Positions 49,601 through 58,061 of a stretch of DNA of 64,000 nt are shown in pieces. Source of the DNA: Sinotaia quadrata. Its lineage: Eukaryota; Mollusca; Gastropoda; Architaenioglossa; Viviparidae. Within the stretch, counting starts at the first letter, position 1. Each line of letters starts with the position of its first letter. The stretch lies in the NCBI GenBank assembly GCA_028829895.1, contig CM054180.1, forward strand, positions 119,830,473-119,894,472, given 5' to 3'. The translations under genes were made by a program, and so were the position numbers. The notes beneath the pieces were generated by a model. It had not been told where the DNA came from and ran no database searches. It saw nothing but the letters and a program-made list of their open reading frames with translations.

Positions 49601-52600
49601 AGATGGCAGTAGTGATGGTAAACTAGTACTAGTACTATTATTATTAATATTATAGTAATTTACTAAATTATAAATAAGTATTAGATGTCTCTGTATATTT
49701 GAATATTAATAGTATAGAAGAACACTGCAATTTAGTAATAATAACTCATAATACTACAAGTCCAATACAATTAATTTTTATACTTTAATAATAGTATTCT
49801 TCTACATATATTTTACCACTAGCTTTGTTTTCTTGTTTAATTTTAGACTGGAGAAGGACTACACAGCTTTAAAATCAAAAGAAAATGAAGAACAGATTGA
49901 ACTAAGGGTGAGTGCCAACAAAAATGAATAAGTGTTTGCATGATGACATTAAATGTTTCTAGATGTTATTTTTTGTTTTAAATTTTATTTTTATTAAGGC
50001 TTTTATATTTCTGTGTTAATAATTTGTTTGATTGGGATTTGGTTTTTTTTTAAATTGAAAAAAATTATTAACACTATATAACAGTATTGTTGTCTAAGTC
50101 CTTAAACTAAAGTGCTTCATGTTTGTAACACTCCCTTTTAAATGTAAAAATAGAACAGTGATTATAGCATTTGTCTTATGAAAAACAGTGCATATAACTT
50201 CTGGATGTACAAATGCAGTTGTAGATTTGGGTGAAGTTTTCTGCAATTCTAAGCTTCTAGGTTTTGGTGTTGTTTAGGGGTCTCACTTCTCTTGCACCCT
50301 GCTACTTAGCAACACCTCTACAAATTGACATGATTGGTTACACTCCTGACAGATCTTTAGATAGGTGAATGACCTGTCCCACACTCAGCTCCATCTCCTG
50401 GTCACACTTGTCATGCCTATACAATGGGTAATCTGAACAGAAGCTGATAAACAGACATGGCTTTAATAAATAATAAAAAGGTAGATTAAGACCACTGTCT
50501 GTGCTGAATAGTTGATTACAAAATAAAACAAAAATGACATTATTTACACTTGTCACATTAGACGTACACTTAATATATGTCCTGGTAAAATGTTACCAGG
50601 TCTTAAAATGAGCACAGATTGACAATAGTTGCTATGTACATGCTCATACTCTCATAGTACAAATATTCTTGCAGACTTGTAATATTTCTCCACAAGTGGA
50701 GGCCTCTAGAACAAACTGTAGTTTTGCACAGTATGTCTTCCTATATATATATATATATAGGACTGATAGCTAAGAATATGTGACCTACATCTTAATCTAG
50801 GGTGGTAGCCAGTCTGATAGTACAATCTGATGGTGACACTGACAGCTTGTTAAAACTTCTCTATAATCTAAGGTAGGAAGTGCTTCTATGAACTTCTCCA
50901 GCAGGAATGCTGTAAGTATATTAAGTCCTCTTCTTATTAAATAGTTTATCTTTACTATTTGTGAGCTGACAGACTTTCCTGTTCTGTGGCCAATTTTTGC
51001 AGAGGCTTTAATGACATCATCTTTCAGTACAGGTTTATAGGTATCATTTTCCAACATATATTTGAATGAATAAATTAAATTACCTCACACAAGCTAACAT
51101 GCATGATGTTAGCTGTGATGAACAATATGCAGAATGGTCTCCGGAGTAATGACAAATGTTACTAATCAGAGAAACAAATGGTTGCATGTAACTTATGTCA
51201 CAAAACTATATAACTGTAAATGTAATGCATATAGACAGTTCACTTATAATATTTCTCTGTTATTGCTAACTGGAGACACATTAAAAGGAAAAACTAAAAC
51301 TAAAAGTTATAATAATAGCATTATTTAAACAAAAGATAGCAATGATCTGGCACTGATAGAGTTGATAATTTTTAAGAACATTTTACATCAAGAAATACTT
51401 TCTTACATCTTAAAAATAGTTTAATAGAATATTTGTGATGAGTCAGAAAATTTACTATTTGAAAGAGTTTATCAGATTTGTCTTCTCTCAGTTTGAGAAT
51501 TAGCACAAGAGGAGATTTACTGTATTGTTATATCTATATTTCTCAGATACTGCTATAGAGTGCCCTCTCCCCCAGTAAATAAATAAATTAGGTAGTTTAT
51601 ATACAAGAAAATAATACCTATTCTAGAACAACTAGAAGAACTAGTAGTCTACAGTAAGTAGACTACTAGATACCAGAATCTCTTATATAGTTTTCCAGCT
51701 CTCTCTCTGTCTATAACACATTCTTTTGAACACATGGGAGTTCTTTTTTTTTTTTTACTTGGCCAGCTTTACCCTCAAGTACTAAAGTGTCCTTTACCTT
51801 TGAGCACATGGGAGATTTTTATTGGTTTTTTTTTTTCACTTGGCCAGCTTTATGTTGCATTGTCAGTTCAAAGTACTCATAAAAAAGAAGAAAAATGGCA
51901 CTCAAGGTCATTTGCATGAATTTTCACTTGCATTGTGACTTTGTCTTTTATTGCCATTCTTAAACTTGTGAAAGAGAACATTATTACCTATTAAATGATG
52001 TATCACTTCAAAGAACAGATTATTGAGACATGTAGCTGTATAAACTACAAGACAAACATTCTTCATGTGTGAAACTGAAAGAGAGAACTTAGCATTATTA
52101 GAGCTTTAATACAATAAATTAATAATTTTCTTTATTATCTTCTACAGAGGTTGAGAACTGAAAACAGGTTGCTACGACAGCGAATTGAAAATCTAGAGAA
52201 GGTATGCCAGACACTTTATAATTTCATTTATAGAATTTACCTAAAAAAAATAATTTGCAACTGTGACAAGCCAAACTATGTGGTGTGTGTGTGTGTGTTA
52301 CTCTCCAAAATTGTGTACACAAAAATTGTTACATAAATCAGTATTTTTTTTAAGTTTTTCATCATAGCTGAAATTTTAAGCTATCATGTCAAGTAAAAAA
52401 TTAAAATAATTTTTTTTGTGTGTGGAAAATCTTCCAATTATAAAAATGAATTATGTAATGCCTTCCAGTGCTGTTGGGCAAAACTTATGATGTTAAACAA
52501 CTTAAAGACCCATTAACTAAATTATATGTTCATTCAAAACTAAGAATTATAGAGAAAGGTCATGTTAAAAGTATATATTAATATATATTAATTATAATTT

Positions 52601-55284
52601 TCATTACTGTATTCGATCCTAGATTCTATGTTCACATTTAGACTCTGAAACTTACTGTCTTAAATTGAGATGATCCTGTTTTCAGGAAACATTTTAGCTA
52701 ATAATTCACAGTAACCATTTGATCAGAGACAGTAACCTGTTGCAAGCCACAATGTAAATCAACTCAAAGAAAAGGCAGATAATAGATAAAAATAGCGAAG
52801 GTTAATGAGACATGGATCTCTTGTCCTGCATAATGTAGCAAGAAGAAATAGAAGCAATGCATAATGAACAATTTTACAATTTTGTTTTACTAGTAGATTC
52901 TCTTTCAAATCTAAACTTCATTTTCTGCCATTCTGCTATATGCCAGAAATCAATCACATATAATTTAACAATTTCATTTTATTAATGCTCTCACTTTAGG
53001 AAACAAATAAAAATGTATTCATTTGAATATCACATCAGAAAGAGTAAATGAAAACAATAAAGCAACATATTTTATTAACACGTCATGCATGGGACATAAC
53101 AAAAGTAGTTCTAATATTTGTAAACATAAATTGATACACGAGGTACAAAATGTTTTATATTAAGAGCAGAAGCAATGCAGACTTTGGAATTTTGTTTAAC
53201 CTTTTCCCATGTACATTTGAATGATGAAACTTAAACTAAGCAATGAAGAAGAATTTCAGCATGAAAATGTAGAAGTTCTCATTGCTGAATTGATTTTGTT
53301 CATCATAGATTAAATCAGTAGAAACAGCATTTTATTATATTACACTTTCACCCACTATTTTCAGATCAGTTTGGTGTTGGGGTGTCAAGTAGCTCAAATA
53401 CACTTTTTTCTTTTAATTTTGTTTCATTATATAAATTAATTATAGGTATTTTTTCTATTGATAAACAACATGTATTGACACCTTCATGTTATGCAAATTT
53501 GGAGATTTTATATATCACCTTCATCCAAGAATTCCAGATACTCTTCACTAGTGGTCCCAACCCTTTTGTGGTCAAGAGCACATTCAAATGTTTAGAATAT
53601 TGTGGTGGGTACCAACAGTTTTTCAAAGTATATTTTGTATTGGACATTAAATGATATTCAAAACACTATATGTAATAATACATAATATATGATGTTCACT
53701 TAGATAAGTGGAATAGAAATAATATTTCATTTTTAATAAAAAATATTCCAAACATTTTCATCTATTATGAAAGATTTTTTAAAATATCATTCTGAAGGCC
53801 CAAATTCTCCATTTTCACTTCTTTGCTTCAGAGGTTTTAAATGTGGATAACCAATGACGATCAGAGGTTTAAAAATCACTGTCACATATAATTTTCTTCA
53901 TCAGTCTTGGGAAGTGTACAAGATACTTCATCTTTATACATGACATCCACAAGTTTTGCTTTGAATGATTTTACAGAATCTGAAATGAATGACCAGAGGT
54001 TAGATGAAATAGCCTACATCTGCATTACTTTTTACACCTCGTGAGCAATGTCTCAGTGGGCATCCATGGGCACTGCATTAGGGACTACTGCTCTAAAATA
54101 TTAAGTATGGGGTGAACTCTTTTATAATGTGCACTCTGACTTTTGTACTTTTTTATCATAATGGCCTGACTTTGCCTGTTAATTATTGTATTAGATAAAC
54201 CATCGTCACTTATACTTGTATTAGATTGGTATCTGTACCTCGTATGCATTGGACTGAAACCAGCAACTTATACAGTATTGATGATTTAATGATACTAAGT
54301 TGTATATTGGTATTTCTTTCCTTCATTAAAATTTTTTTTTATGACATTATTTATCTCTGCCATTGTAGTTGATGATTTTTTGGTTTACTTCTTCTTCTTT
54401 ACGATCACTTCTTTTCCCCACAGGAATTGCGTGGAAACTTTTCATCTTCTTGATGTTCTCAGTTTCTGTAGATTTCCTGTGGGGCCTTCCTCCTTACTCT
54501 GTTCTAGGAGGGTAGTAATGTTTAAAAAAAAAAAAAAATAGAAGATATGTGGAAGTTATGGAATTAGCTTTCCACTTGCCTGTCTTTGTTTACATTTTAC
54601 TTGCATTTACTTTTGGTTTACTGACTTTTTTAAGCTATTGTCTTCTGGTAGAGAATTGTCAAAAAATATATATTATTTTAATGACCCCTCTTTATAATAT
54701 GACTTTTATAAACAAGCTTTATTTATGACTCTGAAAGAATGAGTATTATATTTTTATTTGTTGGCACCATGTATTATTTCAATAGATAAAGAAACATGAA
54801 GTGAGTAATATAAAGAGTTCATCAGAAATAATGTCATGCTTTTTTCTTTTTCTTTTTTTTCTGATGGTTGAGATTTGTGGATGATTGTTAATACTACAGA
54901 ATTCTTTTTTTTTTTTTAAATTTTTAAACCTCTTATTCTTAAACACGGCAGCATATTTAATATGTTATTTTTTCTTCTGGAATTTCTTTTTATAACATTG
55001 AGACATATCTTAATTAGCCTAATGATTTTTATTCATGGGATTGAAGCAAATCTCATCTGATTGAAAAATACCAGCAACATTAAATTAAGATGAAAAAGAC
55101 AATATAGCCTTTACAAAAATTAGTAGTTGAAAAAAAGCTTTACTTTGCTTCATTTATCAATTTAATTTTCACAAAATAATTTTGTGTGCCATTGGCTACA
55201 CTATCGATACATGCATTATAAAAAGCAACAGTCTATTCATTCTTGATCCTTATACAAGTTCCATTATTAGCATGCACAACCGTG

Positions 55285-55378
<94 letters not shown>

Positions 55379-56354
55379 CACTTGATTATTCAGACTAATG
55401 TGTGGGAGGGGATGCTTAGAATATTGAAAAATATGGACAATTTGAATTTGTATTTTGCTGAGTTTTATGAATATATATATAGCAATGCATTCAAACTGTA
55501 GTGGGGCTCTTATATATTCACATGTATTATTTCATCATATACTCTTTATACTCTAGTGCACAATTTTATAAATACAATACTCAGTAATTTTTAGAAAGAA
55601 TCATTCATGGTTAATCAAGAATACAATGTGCATGAGTATGTAATTGTCTCTAGACATTTTGCCTTAAACAACTAATATTCCAACAGGTTTCCTCACTTCT
55701 AGTGGATTTGTACATTAGGCAAGAGTTCATTTCTACCATTAGTGTGTCAGGCAGAAGTTACACAAAATCAGAATTATTCTTGTAACTATTAAAATCACTC
55801 TCAACACAGTGAGATACTCACATTAAGACATGTGAGAACTGGGAAAAGTTGAGGGAACAGCAGATTCATGTCTTCCATATCATGTTCACTCCAGGGCTTA
55901 TTGAGTAGACTTTGAGGCAAAATCATTTAAATGTTATATTTATCTTCTGTTTGTTTTGTAGAGTACAAAAGTTCAATTTATAACCATATAATGCAACTCA
56001 ACTATATGTATAAATTCAGTCTTTTTCTATTTTGACCTTTGGTTAAATGCATTTTGATTAGAATGCTTACTGGTATGTGTATTATTGGAAAAATAAATAC
56101 ACAGCATTTATAAGTTAATATTATAGGTTTGTGATGGTAATTAGGATAAGTGAAGGAAGATATTACTCTGCTGCTTGTTTGTTATATATTTTATTTTTCT
56201 AGTTTGCATATTCCTAAATATGTCTAAATATGTATGTATGTGGTAATTAATAGTTTTCTTGTTAGATATATATACTTCTAATTATATGTTCTTTTTTAAA
56301 CTAAAAGAGTGTTTCCAAATCAATAAAAACAATTAATTTCAGAGTTTAGAGTTT

Positions 56355-56435
<81 letters not shown>

Positions 56436-58061
56436 TATCTGTATGTCATTCAGCTCTGCATCTGTCTGTCTATCTATGTCTGAGTATTTTCATTCATTAG
56501 GTAAATATATTAGAGGGGATTAAGATTAATTTTAGTTTTGTACATAGATATTTGCATTCCTATAATTATAATTTAAAAAATCCAATTTCAGTGTAAATGT
56601 ATGTAACAGGATAGCACTTTTGATTAAGGAAATGCTAAGCCATTGAGCACAAGAAACCATATTATACTTGTTAACTTATGAAATTATTTTTAAATAAATA
56701 TTTTGAGGGTGTTTCAAGATTTCCTTAAAAGTTTTAAAATACCTGTATACATGTAGTTAGTAATTTTTAACTATCATAATGAAATTCAAATGCTGTAGAC
56801 ATCTCTACTTTTTGTAGTTCAATATAGACATTTTAGACACCTACGACTTGCACAGTAATACTTTTAGATTTTTGACAGCAATAAATATAAATTCTGTTGC
56901 ACAATATTTAAAGACCAACTTTAATAAAACACAAAAGTTTCAGACTTAGAAAATAAACAACAGAAAGAACAGTTATGACTCTACCATAAAATTATTTATT
57001 GGTCATATAAGATTAAGATTAAAAATACAACTTTAATAATACTTTTAATAGCCAAAGCAAGAATTTCTTAATGGATTTTATAATTGACTCTACTATTAAA
57101 ACATGTAATTAAGTGCTGCTCATTTGTCTTTATTTGCTTATCATATTTGTATGACTGCCTTAATATAAGAAAACTCTGATTTTATTTTGTAATAAATCTA
57201 CCATAAAATTATGTTGTTAAGTTTTTCTTTAGTTTTAGTTTATTCATAACAAAACACCAAATTATACGATCAAGTTTATTAGTACACAGAAAATTCTAGT
57301 GACTCTTCCATAAAATTATTATATTCATTAAGGTGAGTCTCTTAAATCAATATTTAATTATGTTTTCTTTAAATAAACAGCAGTATTATGATTCTTAATG
57401 CTAGCTGGATCCTGTGAACAGGGCTTATTAAAGTTACAGAATCTTTTTGCATCCCCAACAAGCAGGTTTGTTATTTTACAAAATAGGTGTTCCTACTAGA
57501 AATGGGAAAATTGTTTACTTTGTGAAAACTTGCAAGATTTATTACCATATAGAATACAACCACAGGTATATACACTTCACTGACTGTAAAGGACATAATA
57601 AAGTAGACTTGTTTGACCATTTTTCTGCTCATTAACAAAGAAATATCCTCATGATAAACAAATTTAAGTCAGGAGAATGAAGTTGAAAATACACTTCAAC
57701 AATCCAAGCAGGAAGTTCTCTTGTGGCCCATTTTGTTAATAGCATTATTAGCAAAGAGAATGTAATATTACGGGGAGGTAAAAATGACACTACTCAACAA
57801 CAAGAGAAGATAACCACATTTTCTGAACTAACCTGAACATGTGATGAGATTTGTATTTGCAGTTATATATCATTATTATTGTAAGTAATATGTTTACCAG
57901 CCTCCAACAGCACATTCATTTTTTATAAATGATTTGACATAATGATCACAAGTGTAACATGTTGTCTTTTCTTTCTCTCCCACCTATTCTTGTTTGTCTT
58001 CATCACATTTGTCACTGTGACGGGGCTTTAGGTTGAAGCAAAGTTGCTTCGACAACATGAA
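24771..58061 (+). CDS. EVI5: EVI5/EVI5-like TBC-domain RabGAP, N-terminal half in 12 exons, partial at 3' end
   Basis: Twelve exons join with matching phase: 24771-24898, 26094-26248, 31264-31355, 33338-33562, 34342-34416, 34821-34946, 36586-36729, 37187-37276, 38602-38705, 49847-49907, 52148-52201 and 58032-58061, giving about 428 residues. The order is an acidic N-terminus with EELLAKLEEANR, a Ser-rich linker (GSGSSLVSTTSSNS), WEIWGRIVNDW, then the TBC domain (about residues 126-345) with the arginine finger IRRDIAR (R176) and glutamine finger YCQG (Q213). A coiled coil opens with LEKDYTALKSKENEEQIELR and RLRTENRLLRQRIENLEK. This matches EVI5/EVI5L throughout. Family members are about 800 residues, so the rest of the coiled coil lies beyond the window. 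Evi5 proteins stimulate GTP hydrolysis on Rab GTPases (Rab11 in Drosophila) and act in endosome recycling, cell migration and cytokinesis. EVI5 versus EVI5L orthology cannot be settled, because invertebrates usually have one gene. Confidence 0.95.
25288..25875 (+). repeat. Minisatellite, about 50-bp variable unit, in EVI5 intron 2
   Basis: About eleven degenerate copies contain TTGACTGTTCTGATCTTGTT then CTGTTAAGTCAACTCAGAA. The array ends about 220 bases before exon 2, between exons 1 and 2. Confidence 0.85.
26094..26248 (+). CDS. EVI5: EVI5 exon 2, Ser/Thr-rich linker
   Basis: The acceptor is TTTTTGCAG; the first base completes the Arg codon left open by exon 1. The exon encodes about 52 residues rich in Ser and Thr (KGSGSSLVSTTSSNSQFSNQL) and ends in ND-MED before GGTAAT, phase 1. 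Vertebrate EVI5 has a similar serine-rich stretch here ahead of the TBC domain, likely a flexible and phosphorylatable linker. Confidence 0.92.
26525..26585 (+). repeat. Alternating GT/GC tract
   Basis: A compound purine-pyrimidine alternation (GCGTGCGCGCGTGTGTG and similar), about 280 bases downstream of EVI5 exon 2. Confidence 0.85.
28650..28890 (+). repeat. Minisatellite, about 72-bp unit, three to four copies
   Basis: The unit contains GCTAAGGGCATGTTATAAAG, then CACTGAATGTTGTG, then GCAAACACATGCACTGAGAA. The last copy is degenerate. Confidence 0.92.
30712..30985 (+). repeat. Long pyrimidine-rich tract
   Basis: About 270 bases are dominated by C and T (CTCTCTCTTTCC, CCTTCTTTCC and similar), ending about 280 bases before EVI5 exon 3. 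Confidence 0.8.
31264..31355 (+). CDS. EVI5: EVI5 exon 3, pre-TBC segment
   Basis: After TTTATTTCAG the exon encodes VANSTEPLWEIWGRIV and NDWDSVKKKVNFIK, ending AAG/GTGAGC in phase 0. The W-x-x-WGRIVNxW pattern immediately before the TBC domain is characteristic of EVI5 family members. Confidence 0.95.
31545..31618 (+). repeat. CG/CA alternating microsatellite
   Basis: GCGCACGCGCACGCGCGCGC passes into about 25 CA, strictly alternating purine and pyrimidine, 190 bases after EVI5 exon 3. Confidence 0.93.
31779..31968 (+). repeat. Minisatellite, exact 70-bp period, three copies
   Basis: GTTGAATTGTGTACATAATT starts at 31779, 31849 and 31919. The first two copies are virtually identical; the third is shortened and diverged. 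Confidence 0.93.
33057..33168 (+). repeat. Minisatellite, about 30-bp unit, four copies
   Basis: The unit is ATTAYACTGCACTAATCAAC then GATTCCA, located 170 bases before EVI5 exon 4. Confidence 0.85.
33338..33562 (+). CDS. EVI5: EVI5 exon 4, TBC domain start with arginine finger
   Basis: 75 codons between TCTTTCTTTCAG and AAG/GTGATG, phase 0 at both ends. It opens the TBC domain (LVRKGIPHEFRGIAWQLLLG) and carries the IxxDxxR motif as IRRDIARTFPDHEFF. The final Arg, residue 176, is the catalytic arginine finger that enters the Rab active site. Both key residues are intact, so GAP activity is expected. Confidence 0.97.
34342..34416 (+). CDS. EVI5: EVI5 exon 5, glutamine finger
   Basis: 25 codons between GGTTCTTACCAG and CAA/GTAAGG. 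The exon encodes AYSLHDREVGYCQGSGF and IVGLLLMQ. YCQG (residues 211-214) is the second catalytic TBC motif; its Gln replaces the Rab switch II glutamine. Intact. Confidence 0.97.
34821..34946 (+). CDS. EVI5: EVI5 exon 6, TBC core
   Basis: 42 codons after GTCTGATTAG. It encodes MPEEDAFAVMVRLMQDYRLR then ELFKPSMAELGLCMYKLEFL, near-identical in pattern to vertebrate EVI5. The donor ATACAG/GTAAAG follows 34946. A 24-bp minisatellite begins at this donor and its units copy the donor sequence. Confidence 0.96.
34945..35312 (+). repeat. Minisatellite, 24-bp unit, about 14 copies, starting at the EVI5 exon 6 donor
   Basis: The unit is AGGTAGAGTAGGCCAAGGCAGTAC with variants. The first copy is the exon 6 splice donor itself (CAG/GTAAAGTAGGCC), so the array appears to derive from the splice site. 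Related degenerate sequence recurs at about 35740-35950. Confidence 0.88.
35318..35640 (+). repeat. Dispersed repeat, copy A
   Basis: It shares with 51687-51945 the order TATAGTTTTCCAG, then AGCA(C)ATGGGAG, then CCAGCTTTATGTTGCATTG, then GAATTTTCACT and TGTGACTT, in the same orientation. A SINE-like or other interspersed family is likely; no tRNA-type promoter was recognised. Confidence 0.6.
36586..36729 (+). CDS. EVI5: EVI5 exon 7, TBC core
   Basis: 48 codons between ATTAATTTAG and GAG/GTGAGA, phase 0. It encodes ELLPTLQVHFQTQNFDTSMY then ASSWFLTLYATSLPLPLARR. SMYASSWFLTL is the conserved C-lobe helix of EVI5-type TBC domains. Confidence 0.97.
37187..37276 (+). CDS. EVI5: EVI5 exon 8, end of TBC domain
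   Basis: 30 codons between GCATTTCAG and AAG/GTTTGT, phase 0. It encodes GMEIVFRVAMAILQTCQEDL then LTLDMEGLLK, the last conserved helices of the TBC fold. Confidence 0.96.
37669..37845 (+). repeat. Degenerate tandem pair, about 88-bp unit
   Basis: TTGTTTAGCAACC with ATTGGCATATTTTGCA and TTGACAGCAGACAT is followed by TTGCTTAGCATCC with TTTGGCATATTTTT and TTGACAGCAAATAT. It lies inside an open minus-strand frame at 37589-38101. Confidence 0.7.
38274..38577 (+). repeat. Minisatellite, about 43-bp unit, seven copies, before EVI5 exon 9
   Basis: The unit is TATGTTGTTTGTTTGGTATT then TTGTAGTGCTGTTTTTAATA. Most units end a pyrimidine-rich stretch with TAG, resembling a 3' splice site. The array ends 24 bases before the exon. 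Confidence 0.93.
38602..38705 (+). CDS. EVI5: EVI5 exon 9, TBC to coiled-coil junction
   Basis: The acceptor TTTTATCCACAG follows an array of acceptor-like repeats at 38274-38577. 34 codons plus two bases encode YLQKDLRSRFELDVDQELLL then QTAYQIRYSSKKMK, ending AAAAA/GTATGT in phase 2. AYQIRYSSKKMKK matches the AYQVKYNPKKMKR segment that leads into the EVI5 coiled coil. Confidence 0.95.
39105..39440 (+). repeat. Minisatellite, about 35-bp unit, eight to nine copies
   Basis: The unit is TGTTGTTATATGTACAAAGA then TATTGTTTCTTGTAAG, with length variation between copies. Confidence 0.9.
40800..41140 (+). repeat. Degenerate repeat, about 100-bp spacing, four copies
   Basis: ACAAATAATTAGATCTAATA followed by an AGTAAAGAAG-like block recurs near 40808, 40940, 41040 and 41095. 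Confidence 0.6.
41540..42540. other. GC- and CA-rich insert with overlapping short frames, unidentified
   Basis: This kilobase differs sharply in composition from its AT-rich surroundings. It has open frames of 80-105 codons on both strands, in several overlapping registers (41600-41869 and 41754-42017 on +, 42199-42513 on -). None shows a domain I recognise. A part (about 42300-42420) has a second copy, inverted, at 54415-54515. It is probably an old mobile element or retroposed sequence, with the RT scrap 0.8 kb away. Confidence 0.45.
42300..42420 (-). repeat. Dispersed repeat copy, partner of 54415-54515
   Basis: On the minus strand it reads CCACAGGAATTGCGTG and onward, aligning with the copy at 54.4 kb in the opposite orientation. 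In one frame both copies read HRNCV followed by similar residues. Confidence 0.6.
43280..43370 (+). pseudogene. LINE reverse-transcriptase fragment
   Basis: The frame reads GDPRGSVLWPLLFNFYINDL, matching the RT signature (P-Q-G-S-V-L-G-P-L-L-F then Y-I-N-D-L) of Jockey/CR1/RTE-type non-LTR retrotransposons. The YADD motif and the rest of the RT are not readable downstream, so this is a small remnant. Confidence 0.75.
44403..44546. mobile_element. Short hAT-like MITE with 8-bp target duplication
   Basis: The exact 8-mer CATACACT occurs at 44403-44410 and 44539-44546. Between them the ends are imperfect inverted repeats: CAGTGGCCGTCT at 44413 and the complement of CAGGGCCGTCT at 44538. An 8-bp duplication with a CAG-type terminus is typical of hAT elements. 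At about 128 bp it can only be non-autonomous. Confidence 0.65.
44925..44930 (+). promoter_or_regulatory. TATA-like element of a putative internal promoter
   Basis: TTATAA lies in an unusually CpG-rich context (CGCGCGTAGCGGC upstream, GGCGCGTG downstream), followed about 25-30 bases later by a plausible start region at about 44955. The flanking 44.4-47.8 kb interval is visibly richer in CG dinucleotides than the rest of the window. Expression is inferred, not shown. Confidence 0.4.
44955..45239 (+). other. Candidate non-coding leader exon of an internal promoter
   Basis: The exon would run from about 30 bases after TTATAA to the donor GATAAAG/GTATGC after 45239. No long reading frame is present. 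It could splice into the exon bearing the start codon at 47689. The start position is approximate. Confidence 0.3.
45366..45568 (+). repeat. Minisatellite, about 36-bp unit, six copies, in the CpG-rich interval
   Basis: The unit is CCTCATTTCATTGTTGAGGT then CGAAGCCTGGAAAGC. The period is a multiple of three, so one frame stays open and would read a 12-residue repeat (EVEAWKVPHFIV). It begins 127 bases after the candidate leader donor at 45239. A partial unit precedes it near 45350. Confidence 0.9.
47689..47720 (+). CDS. EVI5: Candidate alternative first coding exon of EVI5 (MDFLDYGDDE)
   Basis: The start codon context is ideal (ATCACCATGG). Ten codons encode MDFLDYGDDE plus two bases (CA), then a near-perfect donor GTAAGTATAG. 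The phase (2) matches EVI5 exon 10, whose first base would give CAA, so the joined product would read MDFLDYGDDEQ followed by LEKDYTALKSK. That isoform would hold the coiled coil without the TBC domain. An out-of-frame ATG lies upstream at 47660; its frame reaches this donor in the wrong phase. A possible acceptor (GGAGCAG) ends at 47658. The exon could instead belong to an unrelated gene. Confidence 0.5.
49847..49907 (+). CDS. EVI5: EVI5 exon 10, coiled coil
   Basis: The acceptor is TTGTTTAATTTTAG; the first base A completes the Lys codon from exon 9. 20 codons encode LEKDYTALKSKENEEQIELR before GTGAGT. The closest family sequence is LEKEYAAMKSKEMEEQIEIK. The same phase would accept the alternative first exon at 47689-47720. 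Confidence 0.95.
49908..52147 (+). other. EVI5: EVI5 intron 10
   Basis: AT-rich, with dispersed repeat copy B and an 86-codon minus-strand frame at 50797-51057 of unknown nature. Confidence 0.85.
51687..51945 (+). repeat. Dispersed repeat, copy B
   Basis: Partner of the copy at 35318-35640. It has an internal partial duplication (ACATGGGAG followed by ACTTGGCCAGCTTTA occurs twice) and T-runs. Confidence 0.6.
52148..52201 (+). CDS. EVI5: EVI5 exon 11, coiled coil
   Basis: 18 codons between TTCTACAG and AAG/GTATGC, phase 0 at both ends. RLRTENRLLRQRIENLEK is nearly invariant in EVI5 proteins and has a clear leucine heptad pattern. Confidence 0.95.
53541..54098. mobile_element. Degenerate hAT-like non-autonomous element
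   Basis: The left end TAGTGGTCCC (near 53549) and the right end GGGACTACTG (ending 54090) form a 10-bp inverted repeat with two mismatches. The flanks CTCTTCAC and CTCTAAAA could be a decayed 8-bp duplication. The AGTGGTCCC-AAC terminus resembles Charlie-type hAT elements. It lies in EVI5 intron 11. Confidence 0.45.
54415..54540 (+). repeat. Dispersed repeat copy with A-rich tail, paired with 42300-42420
   Basis: CCACAGGAATTGCGTG and the following 100 bases match the reverse complement of 42300-42420 (shared stretches include TTTCATCTTCTT-like and GATTTCCTGTGG-like blocks). This copy is followed by a run of 15 A at 54524-54538, suggesting retroposition. Confidence 0.6.
55289..55381 (+). repeat. 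CA microsatellite, about 93 bp
   Basis: More than 40 CA units with one interruption (CAAACA). Confidence 0.97.
56356..56432 (+). repeat. CT microsatellite, about 77 bp
   Basis: About 38 uninterrupted CT units. Confidence 0.97.
58032..58061 (+). CDS. EVI5: EVI5 candidate microexon, 10 residues, coiled coil
   Basis: A pyrimidine-rich stretch ending GGGCTTTAG precedes 30 bases encoding VEAKLLRQHE, followed by GTGAGT. Both ends are phase 0, so inclusion or skipping keeps the frame, as in a cassette exon. The residues suit a coiled coil directly after IENLEK. The canonical family sequence continues from NLEK with ESA and does not obviously need this segment, so it may be an optional insertion. 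Confidence 0.6.

Larger units (their letters stand above)
38706..49846 (+). other. EVI5: EVI5 intron 9 (11.1 kb)
   Basis: This is the largest intron inside the visible coding region. It contains the 35-bp minisatellite at 39.1 kb, the degenerate array at 40.8 kb, the GC-rich insert, the RT scrap, the CpG-richer interval with a candidate internal promoter, and the alternative first exon at 47689. Confidence 0.85.
52202..58031 (+). other. EVI5: EVI5 intron 11
   Basis: It holds the degenerate hAT-like element, the retroposed repeat at 54.4 kb, and long CA and CT microsatellites. A loose repeat of CTACCATAAAATTAT-type sequence lies at about 56970-57340. Confidence 0.75.
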
